Shown here: positions 25,265 through 33,972 of the stretch, in pieces
Layout: the number at the start of each line of letters is the position of its first letter
Position numbering within the stretch: position 1 is the first letter of the stretch
Assembly (NCBI RefSeq): GCF_014377975.1
Contig: NZ_JACMOO010000357.1
Location: forward strand, 1-34,012
Direction: 5' to 3'
From: Ferruginibacter sp.
GTDB taxonomy: Bacteria; Bacteroidota; Bacteroidia; Chitinophagales; Chitinophagaceae
DNA length: 34,012 bases
Notes under the pieces: model-generated
What the model was told of the DNA's origin: nothing
Seen by the model: the letters and a program-made list of their open reading frames with translations, nothing else
The model's database searches: none
Made by a program: the position numbers and the translations under genes

Positions 25265-26245
25265 ATGTCAGAAAGCAACAACAGTTCAGAATTACTTTTA
25301 AGAGAAAACAAAGACCGTTTTGTTATCCTCCCAATTAAATATCCCAAAGTGTGGGAAATGTATAAAAAGCATGAAGCCAGTTTTTGGACGGCGGAGGAAA
25401 TTGATTTAAGCAGCGATCAGAAAGACTGGGATAACCTTAACGACGGGGAGCGTCATTTTATTTCTCACATCCTTGCTTTTTTTGCGGCCAGCGATGGTAT
25501 TGTAAACGAAAACCTGGCCGTTAATTTTATGAGCGAAGTGCAGTTGCCCGAGGCAAGGTGCTTTTATGGTTTCCAGATTATGATGGAAAATATTCACTCA
25601 GAAACCTATGCGTTATTAATTGATAATTATATAAAAGATCCCAAAGAAAAGCAACGGCTGTTTCATGCCATTGATACCGTTCCAGCCGTTAAGAAAAAAG
25701 CTGAATGGGCTTTGCGCTGGATCGATAAAGGAAATTTTGCAGAACGCCTTGTGGCATTTGCAGCGGTTGAAGGTATCTTCTTTAGCGGTAGCTTTTGTTC
25801 CATTTTTTGGATGAAGAAAAGAGGGCTGATGCCTGGTTTAACTTTTAGCAATGAATTAATAAGCCGTGATGAAGGCCTGCATTGCGAGTTTGCCTGTTTA
25901 TTGTACAGCATGCTTGAAAAGAAATTAACAAAGGATGAAGTATTTACAATTATAGCTGATGCCGTTACCATTGAAAAAGAATTTGTAACAGAAGCCTTGC
26001 CTGTTGCATTGATTGGGATGAATGCTAAACTGATGCAGCAATACATTGAGTTTGTTGCCGACCGATGGCTGGCGGAGCTGGGCTATCCTAAAATGTTCAA
26101 CGCCACCAACCCGTTTGATTTTATGGAAATGATTTCCCTGCAGGGTAAAACCAACTTCTTTGAAAAAAGAGTGGGCGACTACCAGAAATCAGGTGTAATG
26201 GGCACTAAAGAATCGCAGGCGTTTTCCCTCGAAGAAGACTTTTAA
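25265..26245 (+). CDS. nrdB: Ribonucleotide reductase class Ia, small subunit
   Basis: Radical-generating beta subunit of the enzyme that makes deoxyribonucleotides. The di-iron ligands are visible: Asp47 in AEEIDL, Glu and His in ENIHSETY (Glu108, His111), and the later Glu plus Glu-x2-His pair in RDEGLHCEF. The radical Tyr is Tyr115, four residues after His111. The C-terminal FSLEEDF is the tail that docks on the large subunit, like FTLDADF in eukaryotes. Length 326 is slightly shorter than mammalian R2 because the N-terminal extension is missing. Long blocks ([33 protein letters not shown]) closely match the eukaryotic proteins. nrdA follows 124 bases later. Confidence 0.97.
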   Translation: MSESNNSSELLLRENKDRFVILPIKYPKVWEMYKKHEASFWTAEEIDLSSDQKDWDNLNDGERHFISHILAFFAASDGIVNENLAVNFMSEVQLPEARCFYGFQIMMENIHSETYALLIDNYIKDPKEKQRLFHAIDTVPAVKKKAEWALRWIDKGNFAERLVAFAAVEGIFFSGSFCSIFWMKKRGLMPGLTFSNELISRDEGLHCEFACLLYSMLEKKLTKDEVFTIIADAVTIEKEFVTEALPVALIGMNAKLMQQYIEFVADRWLAELGYPKMFNATNPFDFMEMISLQGKTNFFEKRVGDYQKSGVMGTKESQAFSLEEDF

Positions 26246-26316
26246 AAAAGTAATTAACATCTGTGGAAACAATTTAAGCAGCAATTTTCAATTTAATTGT
26301 TAGCTTTTCTGTCTGT

Positions 26317-26324
26317 TACATTTA
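26317..26324 (+). promoter_or_regulatory. Probable nrdA promoter, -7 box
   Basis: TACATTTA differs from TAnnTTTG by one base and is preceded 17 bases upstream by TTG (26297-26299), a plausible -33 element. It lies 45 bases before the nrdA ATG, within the nrdB-nrdA gap, so nrdA may have a promoter of its own. Confidence 0.35.
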
Positions 26325-26369
26325 AAGCAGGAAACAATTATCTCCTCTATATATAAAGTTTAGAAAGCT

Positions 26370-28763
26370 ATGCACGTAATTAAAAGAAATGGTAAAAAAG
26401 AAACTATTAAGTTTGATAAGGTAACGGCCCGTATTGAAAAGTTATCTTACAGTTTAAGTCCGTTGGTGAACGCAATTGATGTAGCAAAAAAAGTAATTGA
26501 AGGTATTTACGATGGCGTGCCCACCACCGAACTGGATAATCTTGCTGCCGAAACGGCGGCTTCATTAGCCACCAAACATCCAGACTATGCTATTTTAGCT
26601 TCCAGGATTGCCGTGAGCAATCTGCATAAAAATACCATCAAATCTTTTTCGGAAACGATGAGGAAAATGTACCTGTATGTTGATAAATCGAATGGAAAAA
26701 AATCACCTTTGCTGGCCGATGATGTTTGGCAGGTGATTGAAGAAAATGCAGAAGTATTGGATAGCACAATTATATACGACCGTGATTTTGGATTTGATTA
26801 TTTCGGTTTTAAAACATTGGAAAAAGCATACCTTTTAAAGATAGATGGTAAGATTGTTGAACGTCCGCAACACATGTTTATGCGGGTTGCAGTCGGTATT
26901 CACAAGGCTGATATTGACAGTGTAATTAAAACATATAACCTGTTAAGCGAGCGCTGGTTTACACATGCTACGCCTACATTATTTAACGCTGGTACACCCA
27001 AGGCGCAAATGAGCAGTTGCTTTTTGCTTACCATGAAGGAAGACAGCATTGATGGTATTTATGATACGTTGAAACAAACCGCCAAAATCTCCCAAAGTGC
27101 TGGTGGTATTGGTTTAGCAATACACGATATCCGTGCAACTGGAAGTTATATTGGCGGAACAAACGGTACCAGCAACGGTATTGTTCCCATGCTAAGAGTT
27201 TTTAATGATACAGCCCGTTATGTTGACCAGGGCGGAGGCAAACGCAAAGGCGCATTTGCTGTTTATTTAGAACCATGGCATGCAGATATATTTGCTTTTT
27301 TAGACCTGAGAAAAAATCATGGTAAAGAAGAAATGCGTGCAAGAGATTTATTTTACGCTTTGTGGATCTGCGACCTTTTTATGAAAAGAGTAGAAGCTGA
27401 CGGACAATGGAGTTTGTTTTGTCCCAACGAAGCACCGGGCCTGAGTGATTGTTATGGGGAAGCATTTGAAACCTTGTACACCAAATATGAAGAAGAGGGC
27501 AGAGCAAGAAAAACCATCAAGGCACAGGAACTTTGGTTTGCTATTTTAGATTCGCAGATTGAAACCGGTACGCCTTATATGTTGTATAAAGATGCTGCCA
27601 ACAGCAAAAGCAATCAGCAAAACCTGGGCACTATCAAAAGCAGTAACCTTTGCACAGAAATTATTGAATACACCAGCCCGGATGAGGTAGCAGTATGTAA
27701 TCTGGCCTCAATAGCATTACCCCGTTTTGTTATCAATGAAAAGTTTGATATGGATAAGTTGTACGAAGTAACTTACCAGGCTACCTTAAATTTAAATAAG
27801 ATAATTGACAATAATTATTATCCTGTTGAAGAGGCAAAGAACAGCAACATGCGCCACCGTCCTATTGGATTAGGTGTGCAGGGTTTGGCCGATGCATTCA
27901 TTTTATTGCGCCTTCCTTTTGAAAGCGAGCTTGCTAAAATATTAAATATAAATATTTTTGAAACCATCTACTTTGCAGCCATGACGGCGAGTAAAGACCT
28001 GGCCATTAAAGAAGGCGCGTACGAAAGCTTTCATGGTTCTCCGTTATCAAAAGGTATTTTTCAGTTTGATATGTGGAACGTACAGCCAAGCAACCGCTGG
28101 GACTGGGATAGCTTAAGAAAAGAAGTGGTAGAGCATGGCACAAGAAATAGTTTGCTGGTTGCACCAATGCCTACTGCATCTACTTCACAGATATTGGGTA
28201 ACAACGAATGTTTTGAACCATACACGTCCAACATTTATTCCAGAAGGGTATTGAGTGGTGAATTTATTATTGTAAACAAACATTTGCTGAAAGACTTAGT
28301 GAGCCTGGGTTTGTGGAACAATGACATGAAGAACAGGATCATTGCTGCCAATGGTTCTATCCAGAAAATAACAGAAATACCGGCTGACTTAAAAGAACTG
28401 TACAAAACAGTTTGGGAAATAAAGCAACGCAATTTAATTGACATGGCTGCAGACCGCGGTGCGTTTATTTGCCAGAGCCAGTCGCTGAATTTATTTGTGG
28501 ATAGCCCAACGTCTTCCAAGTTAACTTCCATGCATTTTTATGGCTGGAAAAAAGGATTGAAAACAGGCATGTATTACCTGCGTTCACAAGCCGCCACACA
28601 AGCTGTACAGTTCACCATCGAAAAACAAGGCAGCGAAGAAATGGCACCGGTGATACCGCAAATTACTGCGGATGAAAATAAAAATAATGTAGATGATATT
28701 GATACTGATTTTACCGGCCCAACCTGTACCATGCAGGACGGCTGTGTAAGTTGCGGATCGTAA
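26370..28763 (+). CDS. nrdA: Ribonucleotide reductase class Ia, large subunit
   Basis: Catalytic alpha subunit, 797 residues. The N-terminal ATP-cone ([20 protein letters not shown]) binds the overall-activity effector. Active-site cysteines are Cys217 (SSCFLL) and Cys443 (AVCNLAS), the redox pair, with Cys428 (SSNLCTE) as the thiyl position. Asn426 and Glu430 also match. The C-terminal CVSCGS supplies the reducing pair. Length and sequence are strikingly like eukaryotic RRM1 ([35 protein letters not shown]). A terminator follows. It pairs with nrdB just upstream. Confidence 0.98.
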   Translation: MHVIKRNGKKETIKFDKVTARIEKLSYSLSPLVNAIDVAKKVIEGIYDGVPTTELDNLAAETAASLATKHPDYAILASRIAVSNLHKNTIKSFSETMRKMYLYVDKSNGKKSPLLADDVWQVIEENAEVLDSTIIYDRDFGFDYFGFKTLEKAYLLKIDGKIVERPQHMFMRVAVGIHKADIDSVIKTYNLLSERWFTHATPTLFNAGTPKAQMSSCFLLTMKEDSIDGIYDTLKQTAKISQSAGGIGLAIHDIRATGSYIGGTNGTSNGIVPMLRVFNDTARYVDQGGGKRKGAFAVYLEPWHADIFAFLDLRKNHGKEEMRARDLFYALWICDLFMKRVEADGQWSLFCPNEAPGLSDCYGEAFETLYTKYEEEGRARKTIKAQELWFAILDSQIETGTPYMLYKDAANSKSNQQNLGTIKSSNLCTEIIEYTSPDEVAVCNLASIALPRFVINEKFDMDKLYEVTYQATLNLNKIIDNNYYPVEEAKNSNMRHRPIGLGVQGLADAFILLRLPFESELAKILNINIFETIYFAAMTASKDLAIKEGAYESFHGSPLSKGIFQFDMWNVQPSNRWDWDSLRKEVVEHGTRNSLLVAPMPTASTSQILGNNECFEPYTSNIYSRRVLSGEFIIVNKHLLKDLVSLGLWNNDMKNRIIAANGSIQKITEIPADLKELYKTVWEIKQRNLIDMAADRGAFICQSQSLNLFVDSPTSSKLTSMHFYGWKKGLKTGMYYLRSQAATQAVQFTIEKQGSEEMAPVIPQITADENKNNVDDIDTDFTGPTCTMQDGCVSCGS

Positions 28764-28783
28764 TTGAAAAAAATAAATGATAG

Positions 28784-28814
28784 AACGCAGGTAATTTTTG
28801 CCTGCGTTTTTTTG
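28784..28814 (+). terminator. Rho-independent terminator after nrdA
   Basis: AACGCAGG (28784-28791) pairs perfectly with CCTGCGTT (28801-28808) across a 9-base loop, followed by a T run. It lies 20 bases after the nrdA stop codon. Confidence 0.85.
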
Positions 28815-28900
28815 TTTCTACAGACTACTCTTAAATAAATCCTGATCTATTATTAATGGCAGGCCCTTTTCTGGTTCCTTTTAAAAATAAAGCACGGTAT

Positions 28901-29593
28901 TTATTTAGTTATTTTTTCAATGGCAGAAAGATAAGCTGCGCCAATAGGTAGCTCAGTTTGTTTTATCCAGATACTTTTTCTATTCATTTTTTGAATGTGT
29001 TTTTTAGAAACAATATAAGAGCGGTGAACCCTTATAAAATCCGGTGCAGGTAATAAAGCTTCTGTTTCACTCATGGTGAGGCGGGAGGCAATTTTACGGT
29101 TCTCCAAAACAAACTGCACGTAATTGCCGCCGCTTTCTGCATACAAAATAGTCTCCGGTTCGACTTTAATAATTTCGTAACCGCTCTTTATAAAAATGGC
29201 TGCTAGTTCCTGTGATTGCGCAATGGTTTTGTTTCTGAGCAAAAATTGTTCATTTGCTTTATTGCATGCTTTTAAAAACCGAGATAGCGAAAAAGGTTTT
29301 AATAAATAGTCAATGGCATCCAGTTCAAAACTCTGCACCGCATGCTCACTGTAGGCCGTGGTAAATATTATTATTGGTGGATTGGAAAGCGATTTTAAAA
29401 AATCAATGCCGGAAATATCCGGCATTTTAATATCAAGGAAGATAAGGTCAACTTTTACCTGCTGTAAAAAATCAATGGCTTTAAACGCATTGGTAAAACA
29501 ATTCAGCAATTTGATAAAAGCTATTTTTGCAGAAAGGCTTTTTACAACTTCCAGTGCAATCGGTTCGTCGTCTATGGCAATTGCTTTCAGCAT
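28901..29593 (-). CDS. LytTR-family response regulator
   Basis: Two-component regulator, 230 residues. The receiver domain (1-120) has the acidic pocket Asp8/Asp9, the phosphorylation site Asp54 (LIFLDIKMPD), TTAYSEHAV and the conserved Lys in DYLLKPF. The LytTR DNA-binding domain (about 130-230) includes ILYAESGGNYV, RLTMSETEALLPAPDFIRVH and RSYIVSKKHIQ. Partner of the histidine kinase encoded 1.3 kb upstream on the same strand, with an esterase gene between. It has a -7 box of its own 16 bases before the ATG, so it may be expressed separately as well. Target promoters are unknown. Confidence 0.94.
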   Translation of the reverse strand: MLKAIAIDDEPIALEVVKSLSAKIAFIKLLNCFTNAFKAIDFLQQVKVDLIFLDIKMPDISGIDFLKSLSNPPIIIFTTAYSEHAVQSFELDAIDYLLKPFSLSRFLKACNKANEQFLLRNKTIAQSQELAAIFIKSGYEIIKVEPETILYAESGGNYVQFVLENRKIASRLTMSETEALLPAPDFIRVHRSYIVSKKHIQKMNRKSIWIKQTELPIGAAYLSAIEKITK

Positions 29594-29609
29594 GGTGAGT
29601 TTGTTTGGT

Positions 29610-29617
29610 CAAAAGTA
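29610..29617 (-). promoter_or_regulatory. -7 promoter box of the LytTR gene
   Basis: On the minus strand this reads TACTTTTG, an exact TAnnTTTG match, 16 bases before the ATG. The kinase gene has the identical box at the identical distance. It lies in the 45-bp gap after the esterase gene. Confidence 0.5.
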
Positions 29618-29638
29618 AATCCTTCTTTTTAAGCAGGA

Positions 29639-30877
29639 TCATTTTCGTTTTTTTAATTGTTCCAGTTTGTTATGGGTATCAGGAAAATCTCTCAGGGCCA
29701 ATGCTTTTGAATAAGCTGCGATTGTCTGTTTTTTATCGCTCATGGCATCATACAAATCGCCCATTGAATCATAGGCATTGAAGCTTTCAGGGTAATTATC
29801 CGTATTCATTTTAAAAAAGTACAGGGCTCTGCCAAATTGTTTTGATCCCATTAGCTGGTAGCCCAATACATTCACCATTTGTTCAGGCGGAAAAACCTTA
29901 TAGCCCATTTGTTTGCTCACTATTTTATAATGTGCAGTCAGGATGGTATCTGCTTTAAAAGCAGTATCAAAAAATTCCCGGTAAGGAAAATTAAAATTGT
30001 AAAAAGCAAAGATGGAACGAATGGCATCATATGCGGCAACCAATGGCACAGCGCCATGATCATATTCGGGATAATATTTCCAGTTAAAGGCCAACCCGTT
30101 TTTTGTATTGGCTGCAAGGCAATGCCCGAGTTGTAAAATAGAACGGATATGGAGGCTCATCATGTCAGTATCTGTCTGAACCTGCAAAGTATCCATTCCT
30201 TTGGCCATTGTATTTGCCACAGCGAGAAACAGTGAGCGGCTTTCGAAATTATTTTTCGCCAGCACTGCTGTTGCTTGTTTTAATAATTTTTGATCATCCC
30301 AAAACATACTTGGGTCAATGGCCACGAAGGCATTAAACAAGCTGGTATGATTTAATAGTACATGCATAACCGTTAACCCGCCAAATGAGTGACCGATCAA
30401 TAAACGATATGGAGCGGTTGGATATAAAGAGTCAATATGCGGAATCAGTTCTTTTTGTATAAATGAAATAAAATTTTCGCCACCACCTGAGTGTGCAGCA
30501 GACATGCTATCCAGCATAGGAGCGGCGTTTACGTGTGTAGGAGTAAGATCACGGCTGCGGTCAGTATTCGGTATGCCTACAACTATCATTTGCGGAAAAG
30601 AAATGTTACCACCACCTCCTCCGGCGGCCTGTATCATACTGGCAACGGTAGTAAAATTATTTTCATCCCCATCCAAAAGATATACTACCGGGTAATGGTG
30701 TTTTGCAAAAATACCATCCGGCGAAGTTGTATCCGGCATATGTATCCATATCTTCCGGTTTTCTTGTAAAATGGTTGAATACACACTGTCTCCTTTTCCT
30801 ATTACAATAGTATTATTGGTTTGTGCATATATGGATATACTTATTAAAATGGAGATAGATAATATGATTGATTTCAT
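29639..30877 (-). CDS. Exported esterase (esterase D/IroE-like) with C-terminal TPR-like repeats
   Basis: An alpha/beta-hydrolase of the PF00756 type, 412 residues. The signal peptide (MKSIILSISILISISIYAQ) puts it in the periplasm or outer envelope. The nucleophile is Ser164 in IGHSFGG, the acid probably lies after AIDPSMFWD, and the His in YPEYDHGAVPL matches the family triad. Residues about 335-405 (FGRALYFFKMNTDNYPESFN, then KKQTIAAYSKALAL) look like TPR helices, which may bind a partner. It lies between the kinase and regulator genes (44- and 45-base gaps), so it may act in their signalling or be their target. Substrate unknown; relatives cleave siderophore or aryl esters. Confidence 0.85.
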   Translation of the reverse strand: MKSIILSISILISISIYAQTNNTIVIGKGDSVYSTILQENRKIWIHMPDTTSPDGIFAKHHYPVVYLLDGDENNFTTVASMIQAAGGGGGNISFPQMIVVGIPNTDRSRDLTPTHVNAAPMLDSMSAAHSGGGENFISFIQKELIPHIDSLYPTAPYRLLIGHSFGGLTVMHVLLNHTSLFNAFVAIDPSMFWDDQKLLKQATAVLAKNNFESRSLFLAVANTMAKGMDTLQVQTDTDMMSLHIRSILQLGHCLAANTKNGLAFNWKYYPEYDHGAVPLVAAYDAIRSIFAFYNFNFPYREFFDTAFKADTILTAHYKIVSKQMGYKVFPPEQMVNVLGYQLMGSKQFGRALYFFKMNTDNYPESFNAYDSMGDLYDAMSDKKQTIAAYSKALALRDFPDTHNKLEQLKKRK

Positions 30878-30921
30878 TATAAATTTGTTTATGGTGGTTG
30901 TGGAATAAATTATTAAAAGAG

Positions 30922-32526
30922 TTATGGCTGAATGGAAAGTTGTATAAAAAACTCCTTGCCATCCTCATTAACAGCTATCTGGAATTTACCAGGGTAAATT
31001 AATTTTAGGCGTTCTAATACATTCTTAAAGCCAATACCGGATTTATCTTTTTCAGGATCGTTCTCCTGCCGCTGGTGCACACTGTTGCGTACTTCAAACA
31101 AAATATCTATTTCATTGCAATGAAGGCTGATCTTTATCCATGATTTTTCTTTAAGGCTGATACCATGTTTAAAAGCATTTTCAACAAGCGGTATTAACAG
31201 CATAGGTGCTATTTTATGCTTACAGTTTTGCCCGCTGATATTGTCTTCAATAGTAATTTCAGGACTATATTGTGTGCGCAGTTTTTGTAAGGCGATATAA
31301 TTATTCAGGTAATCAACTTCTTGATGCATATCTATAAAATCAAGGTTGTTTTCATGCAGCATAAAACGCATCATGTCGCCCAGTTTTTGAATGCCTTCCG
31401 CTGTGCGGCCTGCATTTTCCTGCAAGGCAGTGCCGTATAAAGTGTTGAGTACATTGAACAAAAAATGTGGGTTTATCTGCGACCGCAGGAATTGAAAATC
31501 AGCTTTTGATTTTATCAACTCTTTTTGTGCACCCATCAGTGCAAGTATTTTATCTTTTTTTTGCTGAAAGGCCAGCCATGTAATGGGTGTTAAAATAAAT
31601 AACTGACTTAACCAGCAAACAAGAAAAATACGTCCGATAAAAACGTATGGTGAGAGGGATAAGAGAAAAATAAAAGGGAGGGTATATAAAAGGGTTGATA
31701 ATAATAAGCGTGTAAGAATAGGTTTACTTAAAAATGATCTTGTCCCCTTAAGTGGAAATAACCAGTAAGTGTTGCTCATCAATACCAGAAACAAAGGAAT
31801 TACAAAGGAAAAATATGGTATGAAAAATCCATGTCCTTCATCAAGCTTGAATGATCTTAAAAAGCAAGGCAGTAATATCAATTCGGCTAAAAATAGTGTA
31901 AGTTCATTGCAGATCAAAATCCTGAAATCTCTTCTGCCTTCCGGTCTTTCAACCTGGTTAATGACAATTTCACGTACACCTACATACAAGGCGTATAAAC
32001 CCAGCGAAAACAATACCACTGCATAACCAGCCCGAATATTCAGTTGGGAGTCGGGAATGTATTTATTAAAAAAAATAGAAAAACCGGGATAATTGAATTG
32101 CCATTGATGTGTAAAATAAGTAGCAATATTGTTAGCCGTGCCAAGCAATAAAACAATTAAAAGAATTTGCAACATCAGCCACACCATTTTTTTTGCTACT
32201 TTACCAGCCATACCCTTCAACGAAATTTTCATTTTGTTGAATGATATGGAAACCTGGGCAGTACCGGCTTCCATTTTTTTTGGAAACAATAAGCGGGGAA
32301 TGATAAACAGGTTTATAAACAGGTAAGTCAGGTAAGCCAGTAACACCAAACCAATATCGGGTAGCAAGACATTCAGGTATAAATTAAATGGGGTATGCGT
32401 ATTAATAAACGGACTGGCAAACGCATCTATCGGTGTATTGTGTACATTCCATAAATACCCGGCAAGCGCAATTACAGCCAGTATTGTAACAAATATCAAT
32501 TCGTGTTGCCTCCATCTTACTTTCAT
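30922..32526 (-). CDS. LytS-type membrane sensor histidine kinase
   Basis: 534 residues. The first ~320 residues contain about 7-8 hydrophobic membrane segments and no large extracytoplasmic domain, so it probably senses through its membrane part. The His_kinase domain (PF06580) has the phosphorylated His354 in SQINPHFLFNVLNTLYG. The ATP-binding region has the N-box Asn450 in PLVENAFKHG and the glycine-rich SGIGFKNVLERL near 496. It should phosphorylate the LytTR regulator encoded downstream on the same strand. A perfect -7 box precedes the ATG by 16 bases. Confidence 0.92.
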   Translation of the reverse strand: MKVRWRQHELIFVTILAVIALAGYLWNVHNTPIDAFASPFINTHTPFNLYLNVLLPDIGLVLLAYLTYLFINLFIIPRLLFPKKMEAGTAQVSISFNKMKISLKGMAGKVAKKMVWLMLQILLIVLLLGTANNIATYFTHQWQFNYPGFSIFFNKYIPDSQLNIRAGYAVVLFSLGLYALYVGVREIVINQVERPEGRRDFRILICNELTLFLAELILLPCFLRSFKLDEGHGFFIPYFSFVIPLFLVLMSNTYWLFPLKGTRSFLSKPILTRLLLSTLLYTLPFIFLLSLSPYVFIGRIFLVCWLSQLFILTPITWLAFQQKKDKILALMGAQKELIKSKADFQFLRSQINPHFLFNVLNTLYGTALQENAGRTAEGIQKLGDMMRFMLHENNLDFIDMHQEVDYLNNYIALQKLRTQYSPEITIEDNISGQNCKHKIAPMLLIPLVENAFKHGISLKEKSWIKISLHCNEIDILFEVRNSVHQRQENDPEKDKSGIGFKNVLERLKLIYPGKFQIAVNEDGKEFFIQLSIQP

Positions 32527-32542
32527 CGTTTTATATTTTTAG

Positions 32543-32550
32543 CAAAAGTA
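32543..32550 (-). promoter_or_regulatory. -7 promoter box of the sensor kinase gene
   Basis: Minus strand TACTTTTG, an exact -7 consensus match, 16 bases before the kinase ATG. It would drive the kinase-esterase-regulator unit. No strong -33 match is seen. Confidence 0.5.
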
Positions 32551-32639
32551 GGCTGCCCTTAAAATGCGTTATTGTATATGTGACGGAACCGGCAAAAAAT
32601 GTGATGGAACCCGGAATGGGTCTGTAACCTGGTGTGAAC

Positions 32640-33281
32640 TTATAAATTTTCAGCAAGCAATACCATAAACCTGTTGCGCTCTATCATCTTTGCACCCAGG
32701 CTTTCAAGGTGTGCAGTATACACCTGGCAATCTATCAGTGTTACTTTTTCTTTTTGCAACTGATGCACATAATTAATAAAAGCAAACTTGCTGGCGTTGC
32801 TTACTTTGCTGAACATGCTTTCGCCAAAAAATACGTTGCCTAGCCGAATGCCATACAGGCCGCCTGCCAGTTCGCCATTCATCCATGCTTCGGCACTGTG
32901 CGCATACCCAAGTTCATGCAACTTTGTATATGCTTGTTCAATAGCAGGGGTTATCCAGGTGCCTTCCTGACCCTGGCGGGTAATGGTTTTACAGTTTTGC
33001 AACACTTTGCTAAAAGCCCGGTTAATGGTAAAACGGAAACTGCCATTGTTGAGCACAGACTGCATACTTTTAGTAACTCTTAGTTTGTCGGGAAACAGCA
33101 CGAAACGTGGATCTGGGCTCCACCATACAATGGGTTCATCCTGGTTGTACCAGGGAAAAATACCACTGCGGTAAGCTAGTAATAACCGCTCCGTACCAAG
33201 GTCGCCGCCAATGGCAATGATGCCTTCGGGGGTTGCCATTTCAACAGGAGGAAATACCAGCTTATCATTTAATACAACCAT
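32640..33281 (-). CDS. aat: Leucyl/phenylalanyl-tRNA-protein transferase
   Basis: Adds Leu or Phe from tRNA to the N-terminus of proteins starting with Arg or Lys, turning them into N-degron substrates. Family blocks are clear: GIIAIGGDLGTERLLLAYRS, GIFPWYNQDEPIVWWSPDPR, HSAEAWMNGELAGGLYGIRL, FFGESMFS, and the C-terminal VTLIDCQVYTAHLESLGAKM. I chose ATG 33281 (213 residues) over a GTG nine codons upstream, because the shorter form fits the family and lacks the Tyr/Lys-rich extension. clpS, the adaptor that delivers these substrates to ClpAP, lies just upstream on the same strand. Confidence 0.95.
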   Translation of the reverse strand: MVVLNDKLVFPPVEMATPEGIIAIGGDLGTERLLLAYRSGIFPWYNQDEPIVWWSPDPRFVLFPDKLRVTKSMQSVLNNGSFRFTINRAFSKVLQNCKTITRQGQEGTWITPAIEQAYTKLHELGYAHSAEAWMNGELAGGLYGIRLGNVFFGESMFSKVSNASKFAFINYVHQLQKEKVTLIDCQVYTAHLESLGAKMIERNRFMVLLAENL

Positions 33282-33386
33282 TTTGTAAAGATAAAATTTG
33301 TACAGCACCTATCAGGAGACTGCAGATAAAATAAAAAATTTTTACCAGGTACGCTTCTGTAAAAGTTGCCCAATGGTATGCGGTAA

Positions 33387-33431
33387 AAGAGGGCGATGCA
33401 ACGATGATCACCAAGGCTTTTTAGCCGGGAC
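33387..33431 (-). repeat. Dispersed intergenic repeat, copy 2
   Basis: Reverse-oriented copy of the 45-base element at 11445-11489, 39 of 45 positions identical, with the 23-base core at 33387-33409. It starts GTCCCGGCTAAAAAGCC on the minus strand, keeping a GGCT/AGCC mini-hairpin. It lies in the 257-base gap between clpS and aat, in the sense direction of clpS, as copy 1 does after the NUDIX gene. The rest of the gap shows nothing. Confidence 0.75.
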
Positions 33432-33538
33432 CAAAAAATAAAACATAATGATTTCTTAATGGAGATAATCAGCAGCCAAATAAAGTATGAAGATTACAAA
33501 TAACTTCCCGGGATATAGCGCCGGTGTTTATGGACAGG

Positions 33539-33835
33539 CTACCTAGCCATTTCCTCGATAGTTGCACCAATGCCCCGCTCTGTAATGGCATCGCACATGG
33601 GTTTAAGCAACTCGAAACTGCCATCTTTAACCGCATATTTTCCTTTGCTATCAATAATAATGGCACATTGTTCGGCCTGTTCCGCCGAATGTCCACAAAT
33701 TTCCACCAGGGTTTCTATCACCCAATCAAAACTATTTACCTCATCGTTCCACACAACCAGGCTATGGTATTCGTCTAACTCTGTAATTACGTCAACTTCT
33801 TCTTTATATTTGGTATGGTTATAAGTAATTTTCAT
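33539..33835 (-). CDS. clpS: ClpS, Clp protease N-degron adaptor
   Basis: 98-residue adaptor that brings proteins with destabilising N-termini to ClpAP. The disordered N-terminus is short. LVVWNDEVNSFDWVIETLVE matches the substrate-binding strand-helix, with Asn30-Asp31 equal to E. coli Asn34-Asp35. EQAEQCAIIIDSKGKYAVKD contains Asp62 at the position of E. coli His66, which contacts the N-degron amino group; the ungapped alignment is by eye. Phe36 stands at the Met40 gate position. A -7 box (TATTTTTG) precedes the ATG by 11 bases. aat lies downstream on the same strand. Confidence 0.93.
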   Translation of the reverse strand: MKITYNHTKYKEEVDVITELDEYHSLVVWNDEVNSFDWVIETLVEICGHSAEQAEQCAIIIDSKGKYAVKDGSFELLKPMCDAITERGIGATIEEMAR

Positions 33836-33846
33836 TGTCTATGGTA

Positions 33847-33854
33847 CAAAAATA
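33847..33854 (-). promoter_or_regulatory. -7 promoter box of clpS
   Basis: Minus strand TATTTTTG, an exact TAnnTTTG match, 11 bases before the clpS ATG. It lies in the divergent gap leading to a possible gene at the right edge. Confidence 0.45.
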
Positions 33855-33972
33855 AGCCGAAATTTTGAAGTGGGTATCAAACCGGTGCAACATAATCACC
33901 AGTAAATTTGTCATGGTTATATAAAAGACAGAATTTTTTACGTAAATAAATCCTTTACCCTTATTACAAACT

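Noticed and set aside
33282..33308. GTG start of aat nine codons upstream
   Set aside because: The added residues are not family-like; ATG 33281 gives the normal N-terminus.
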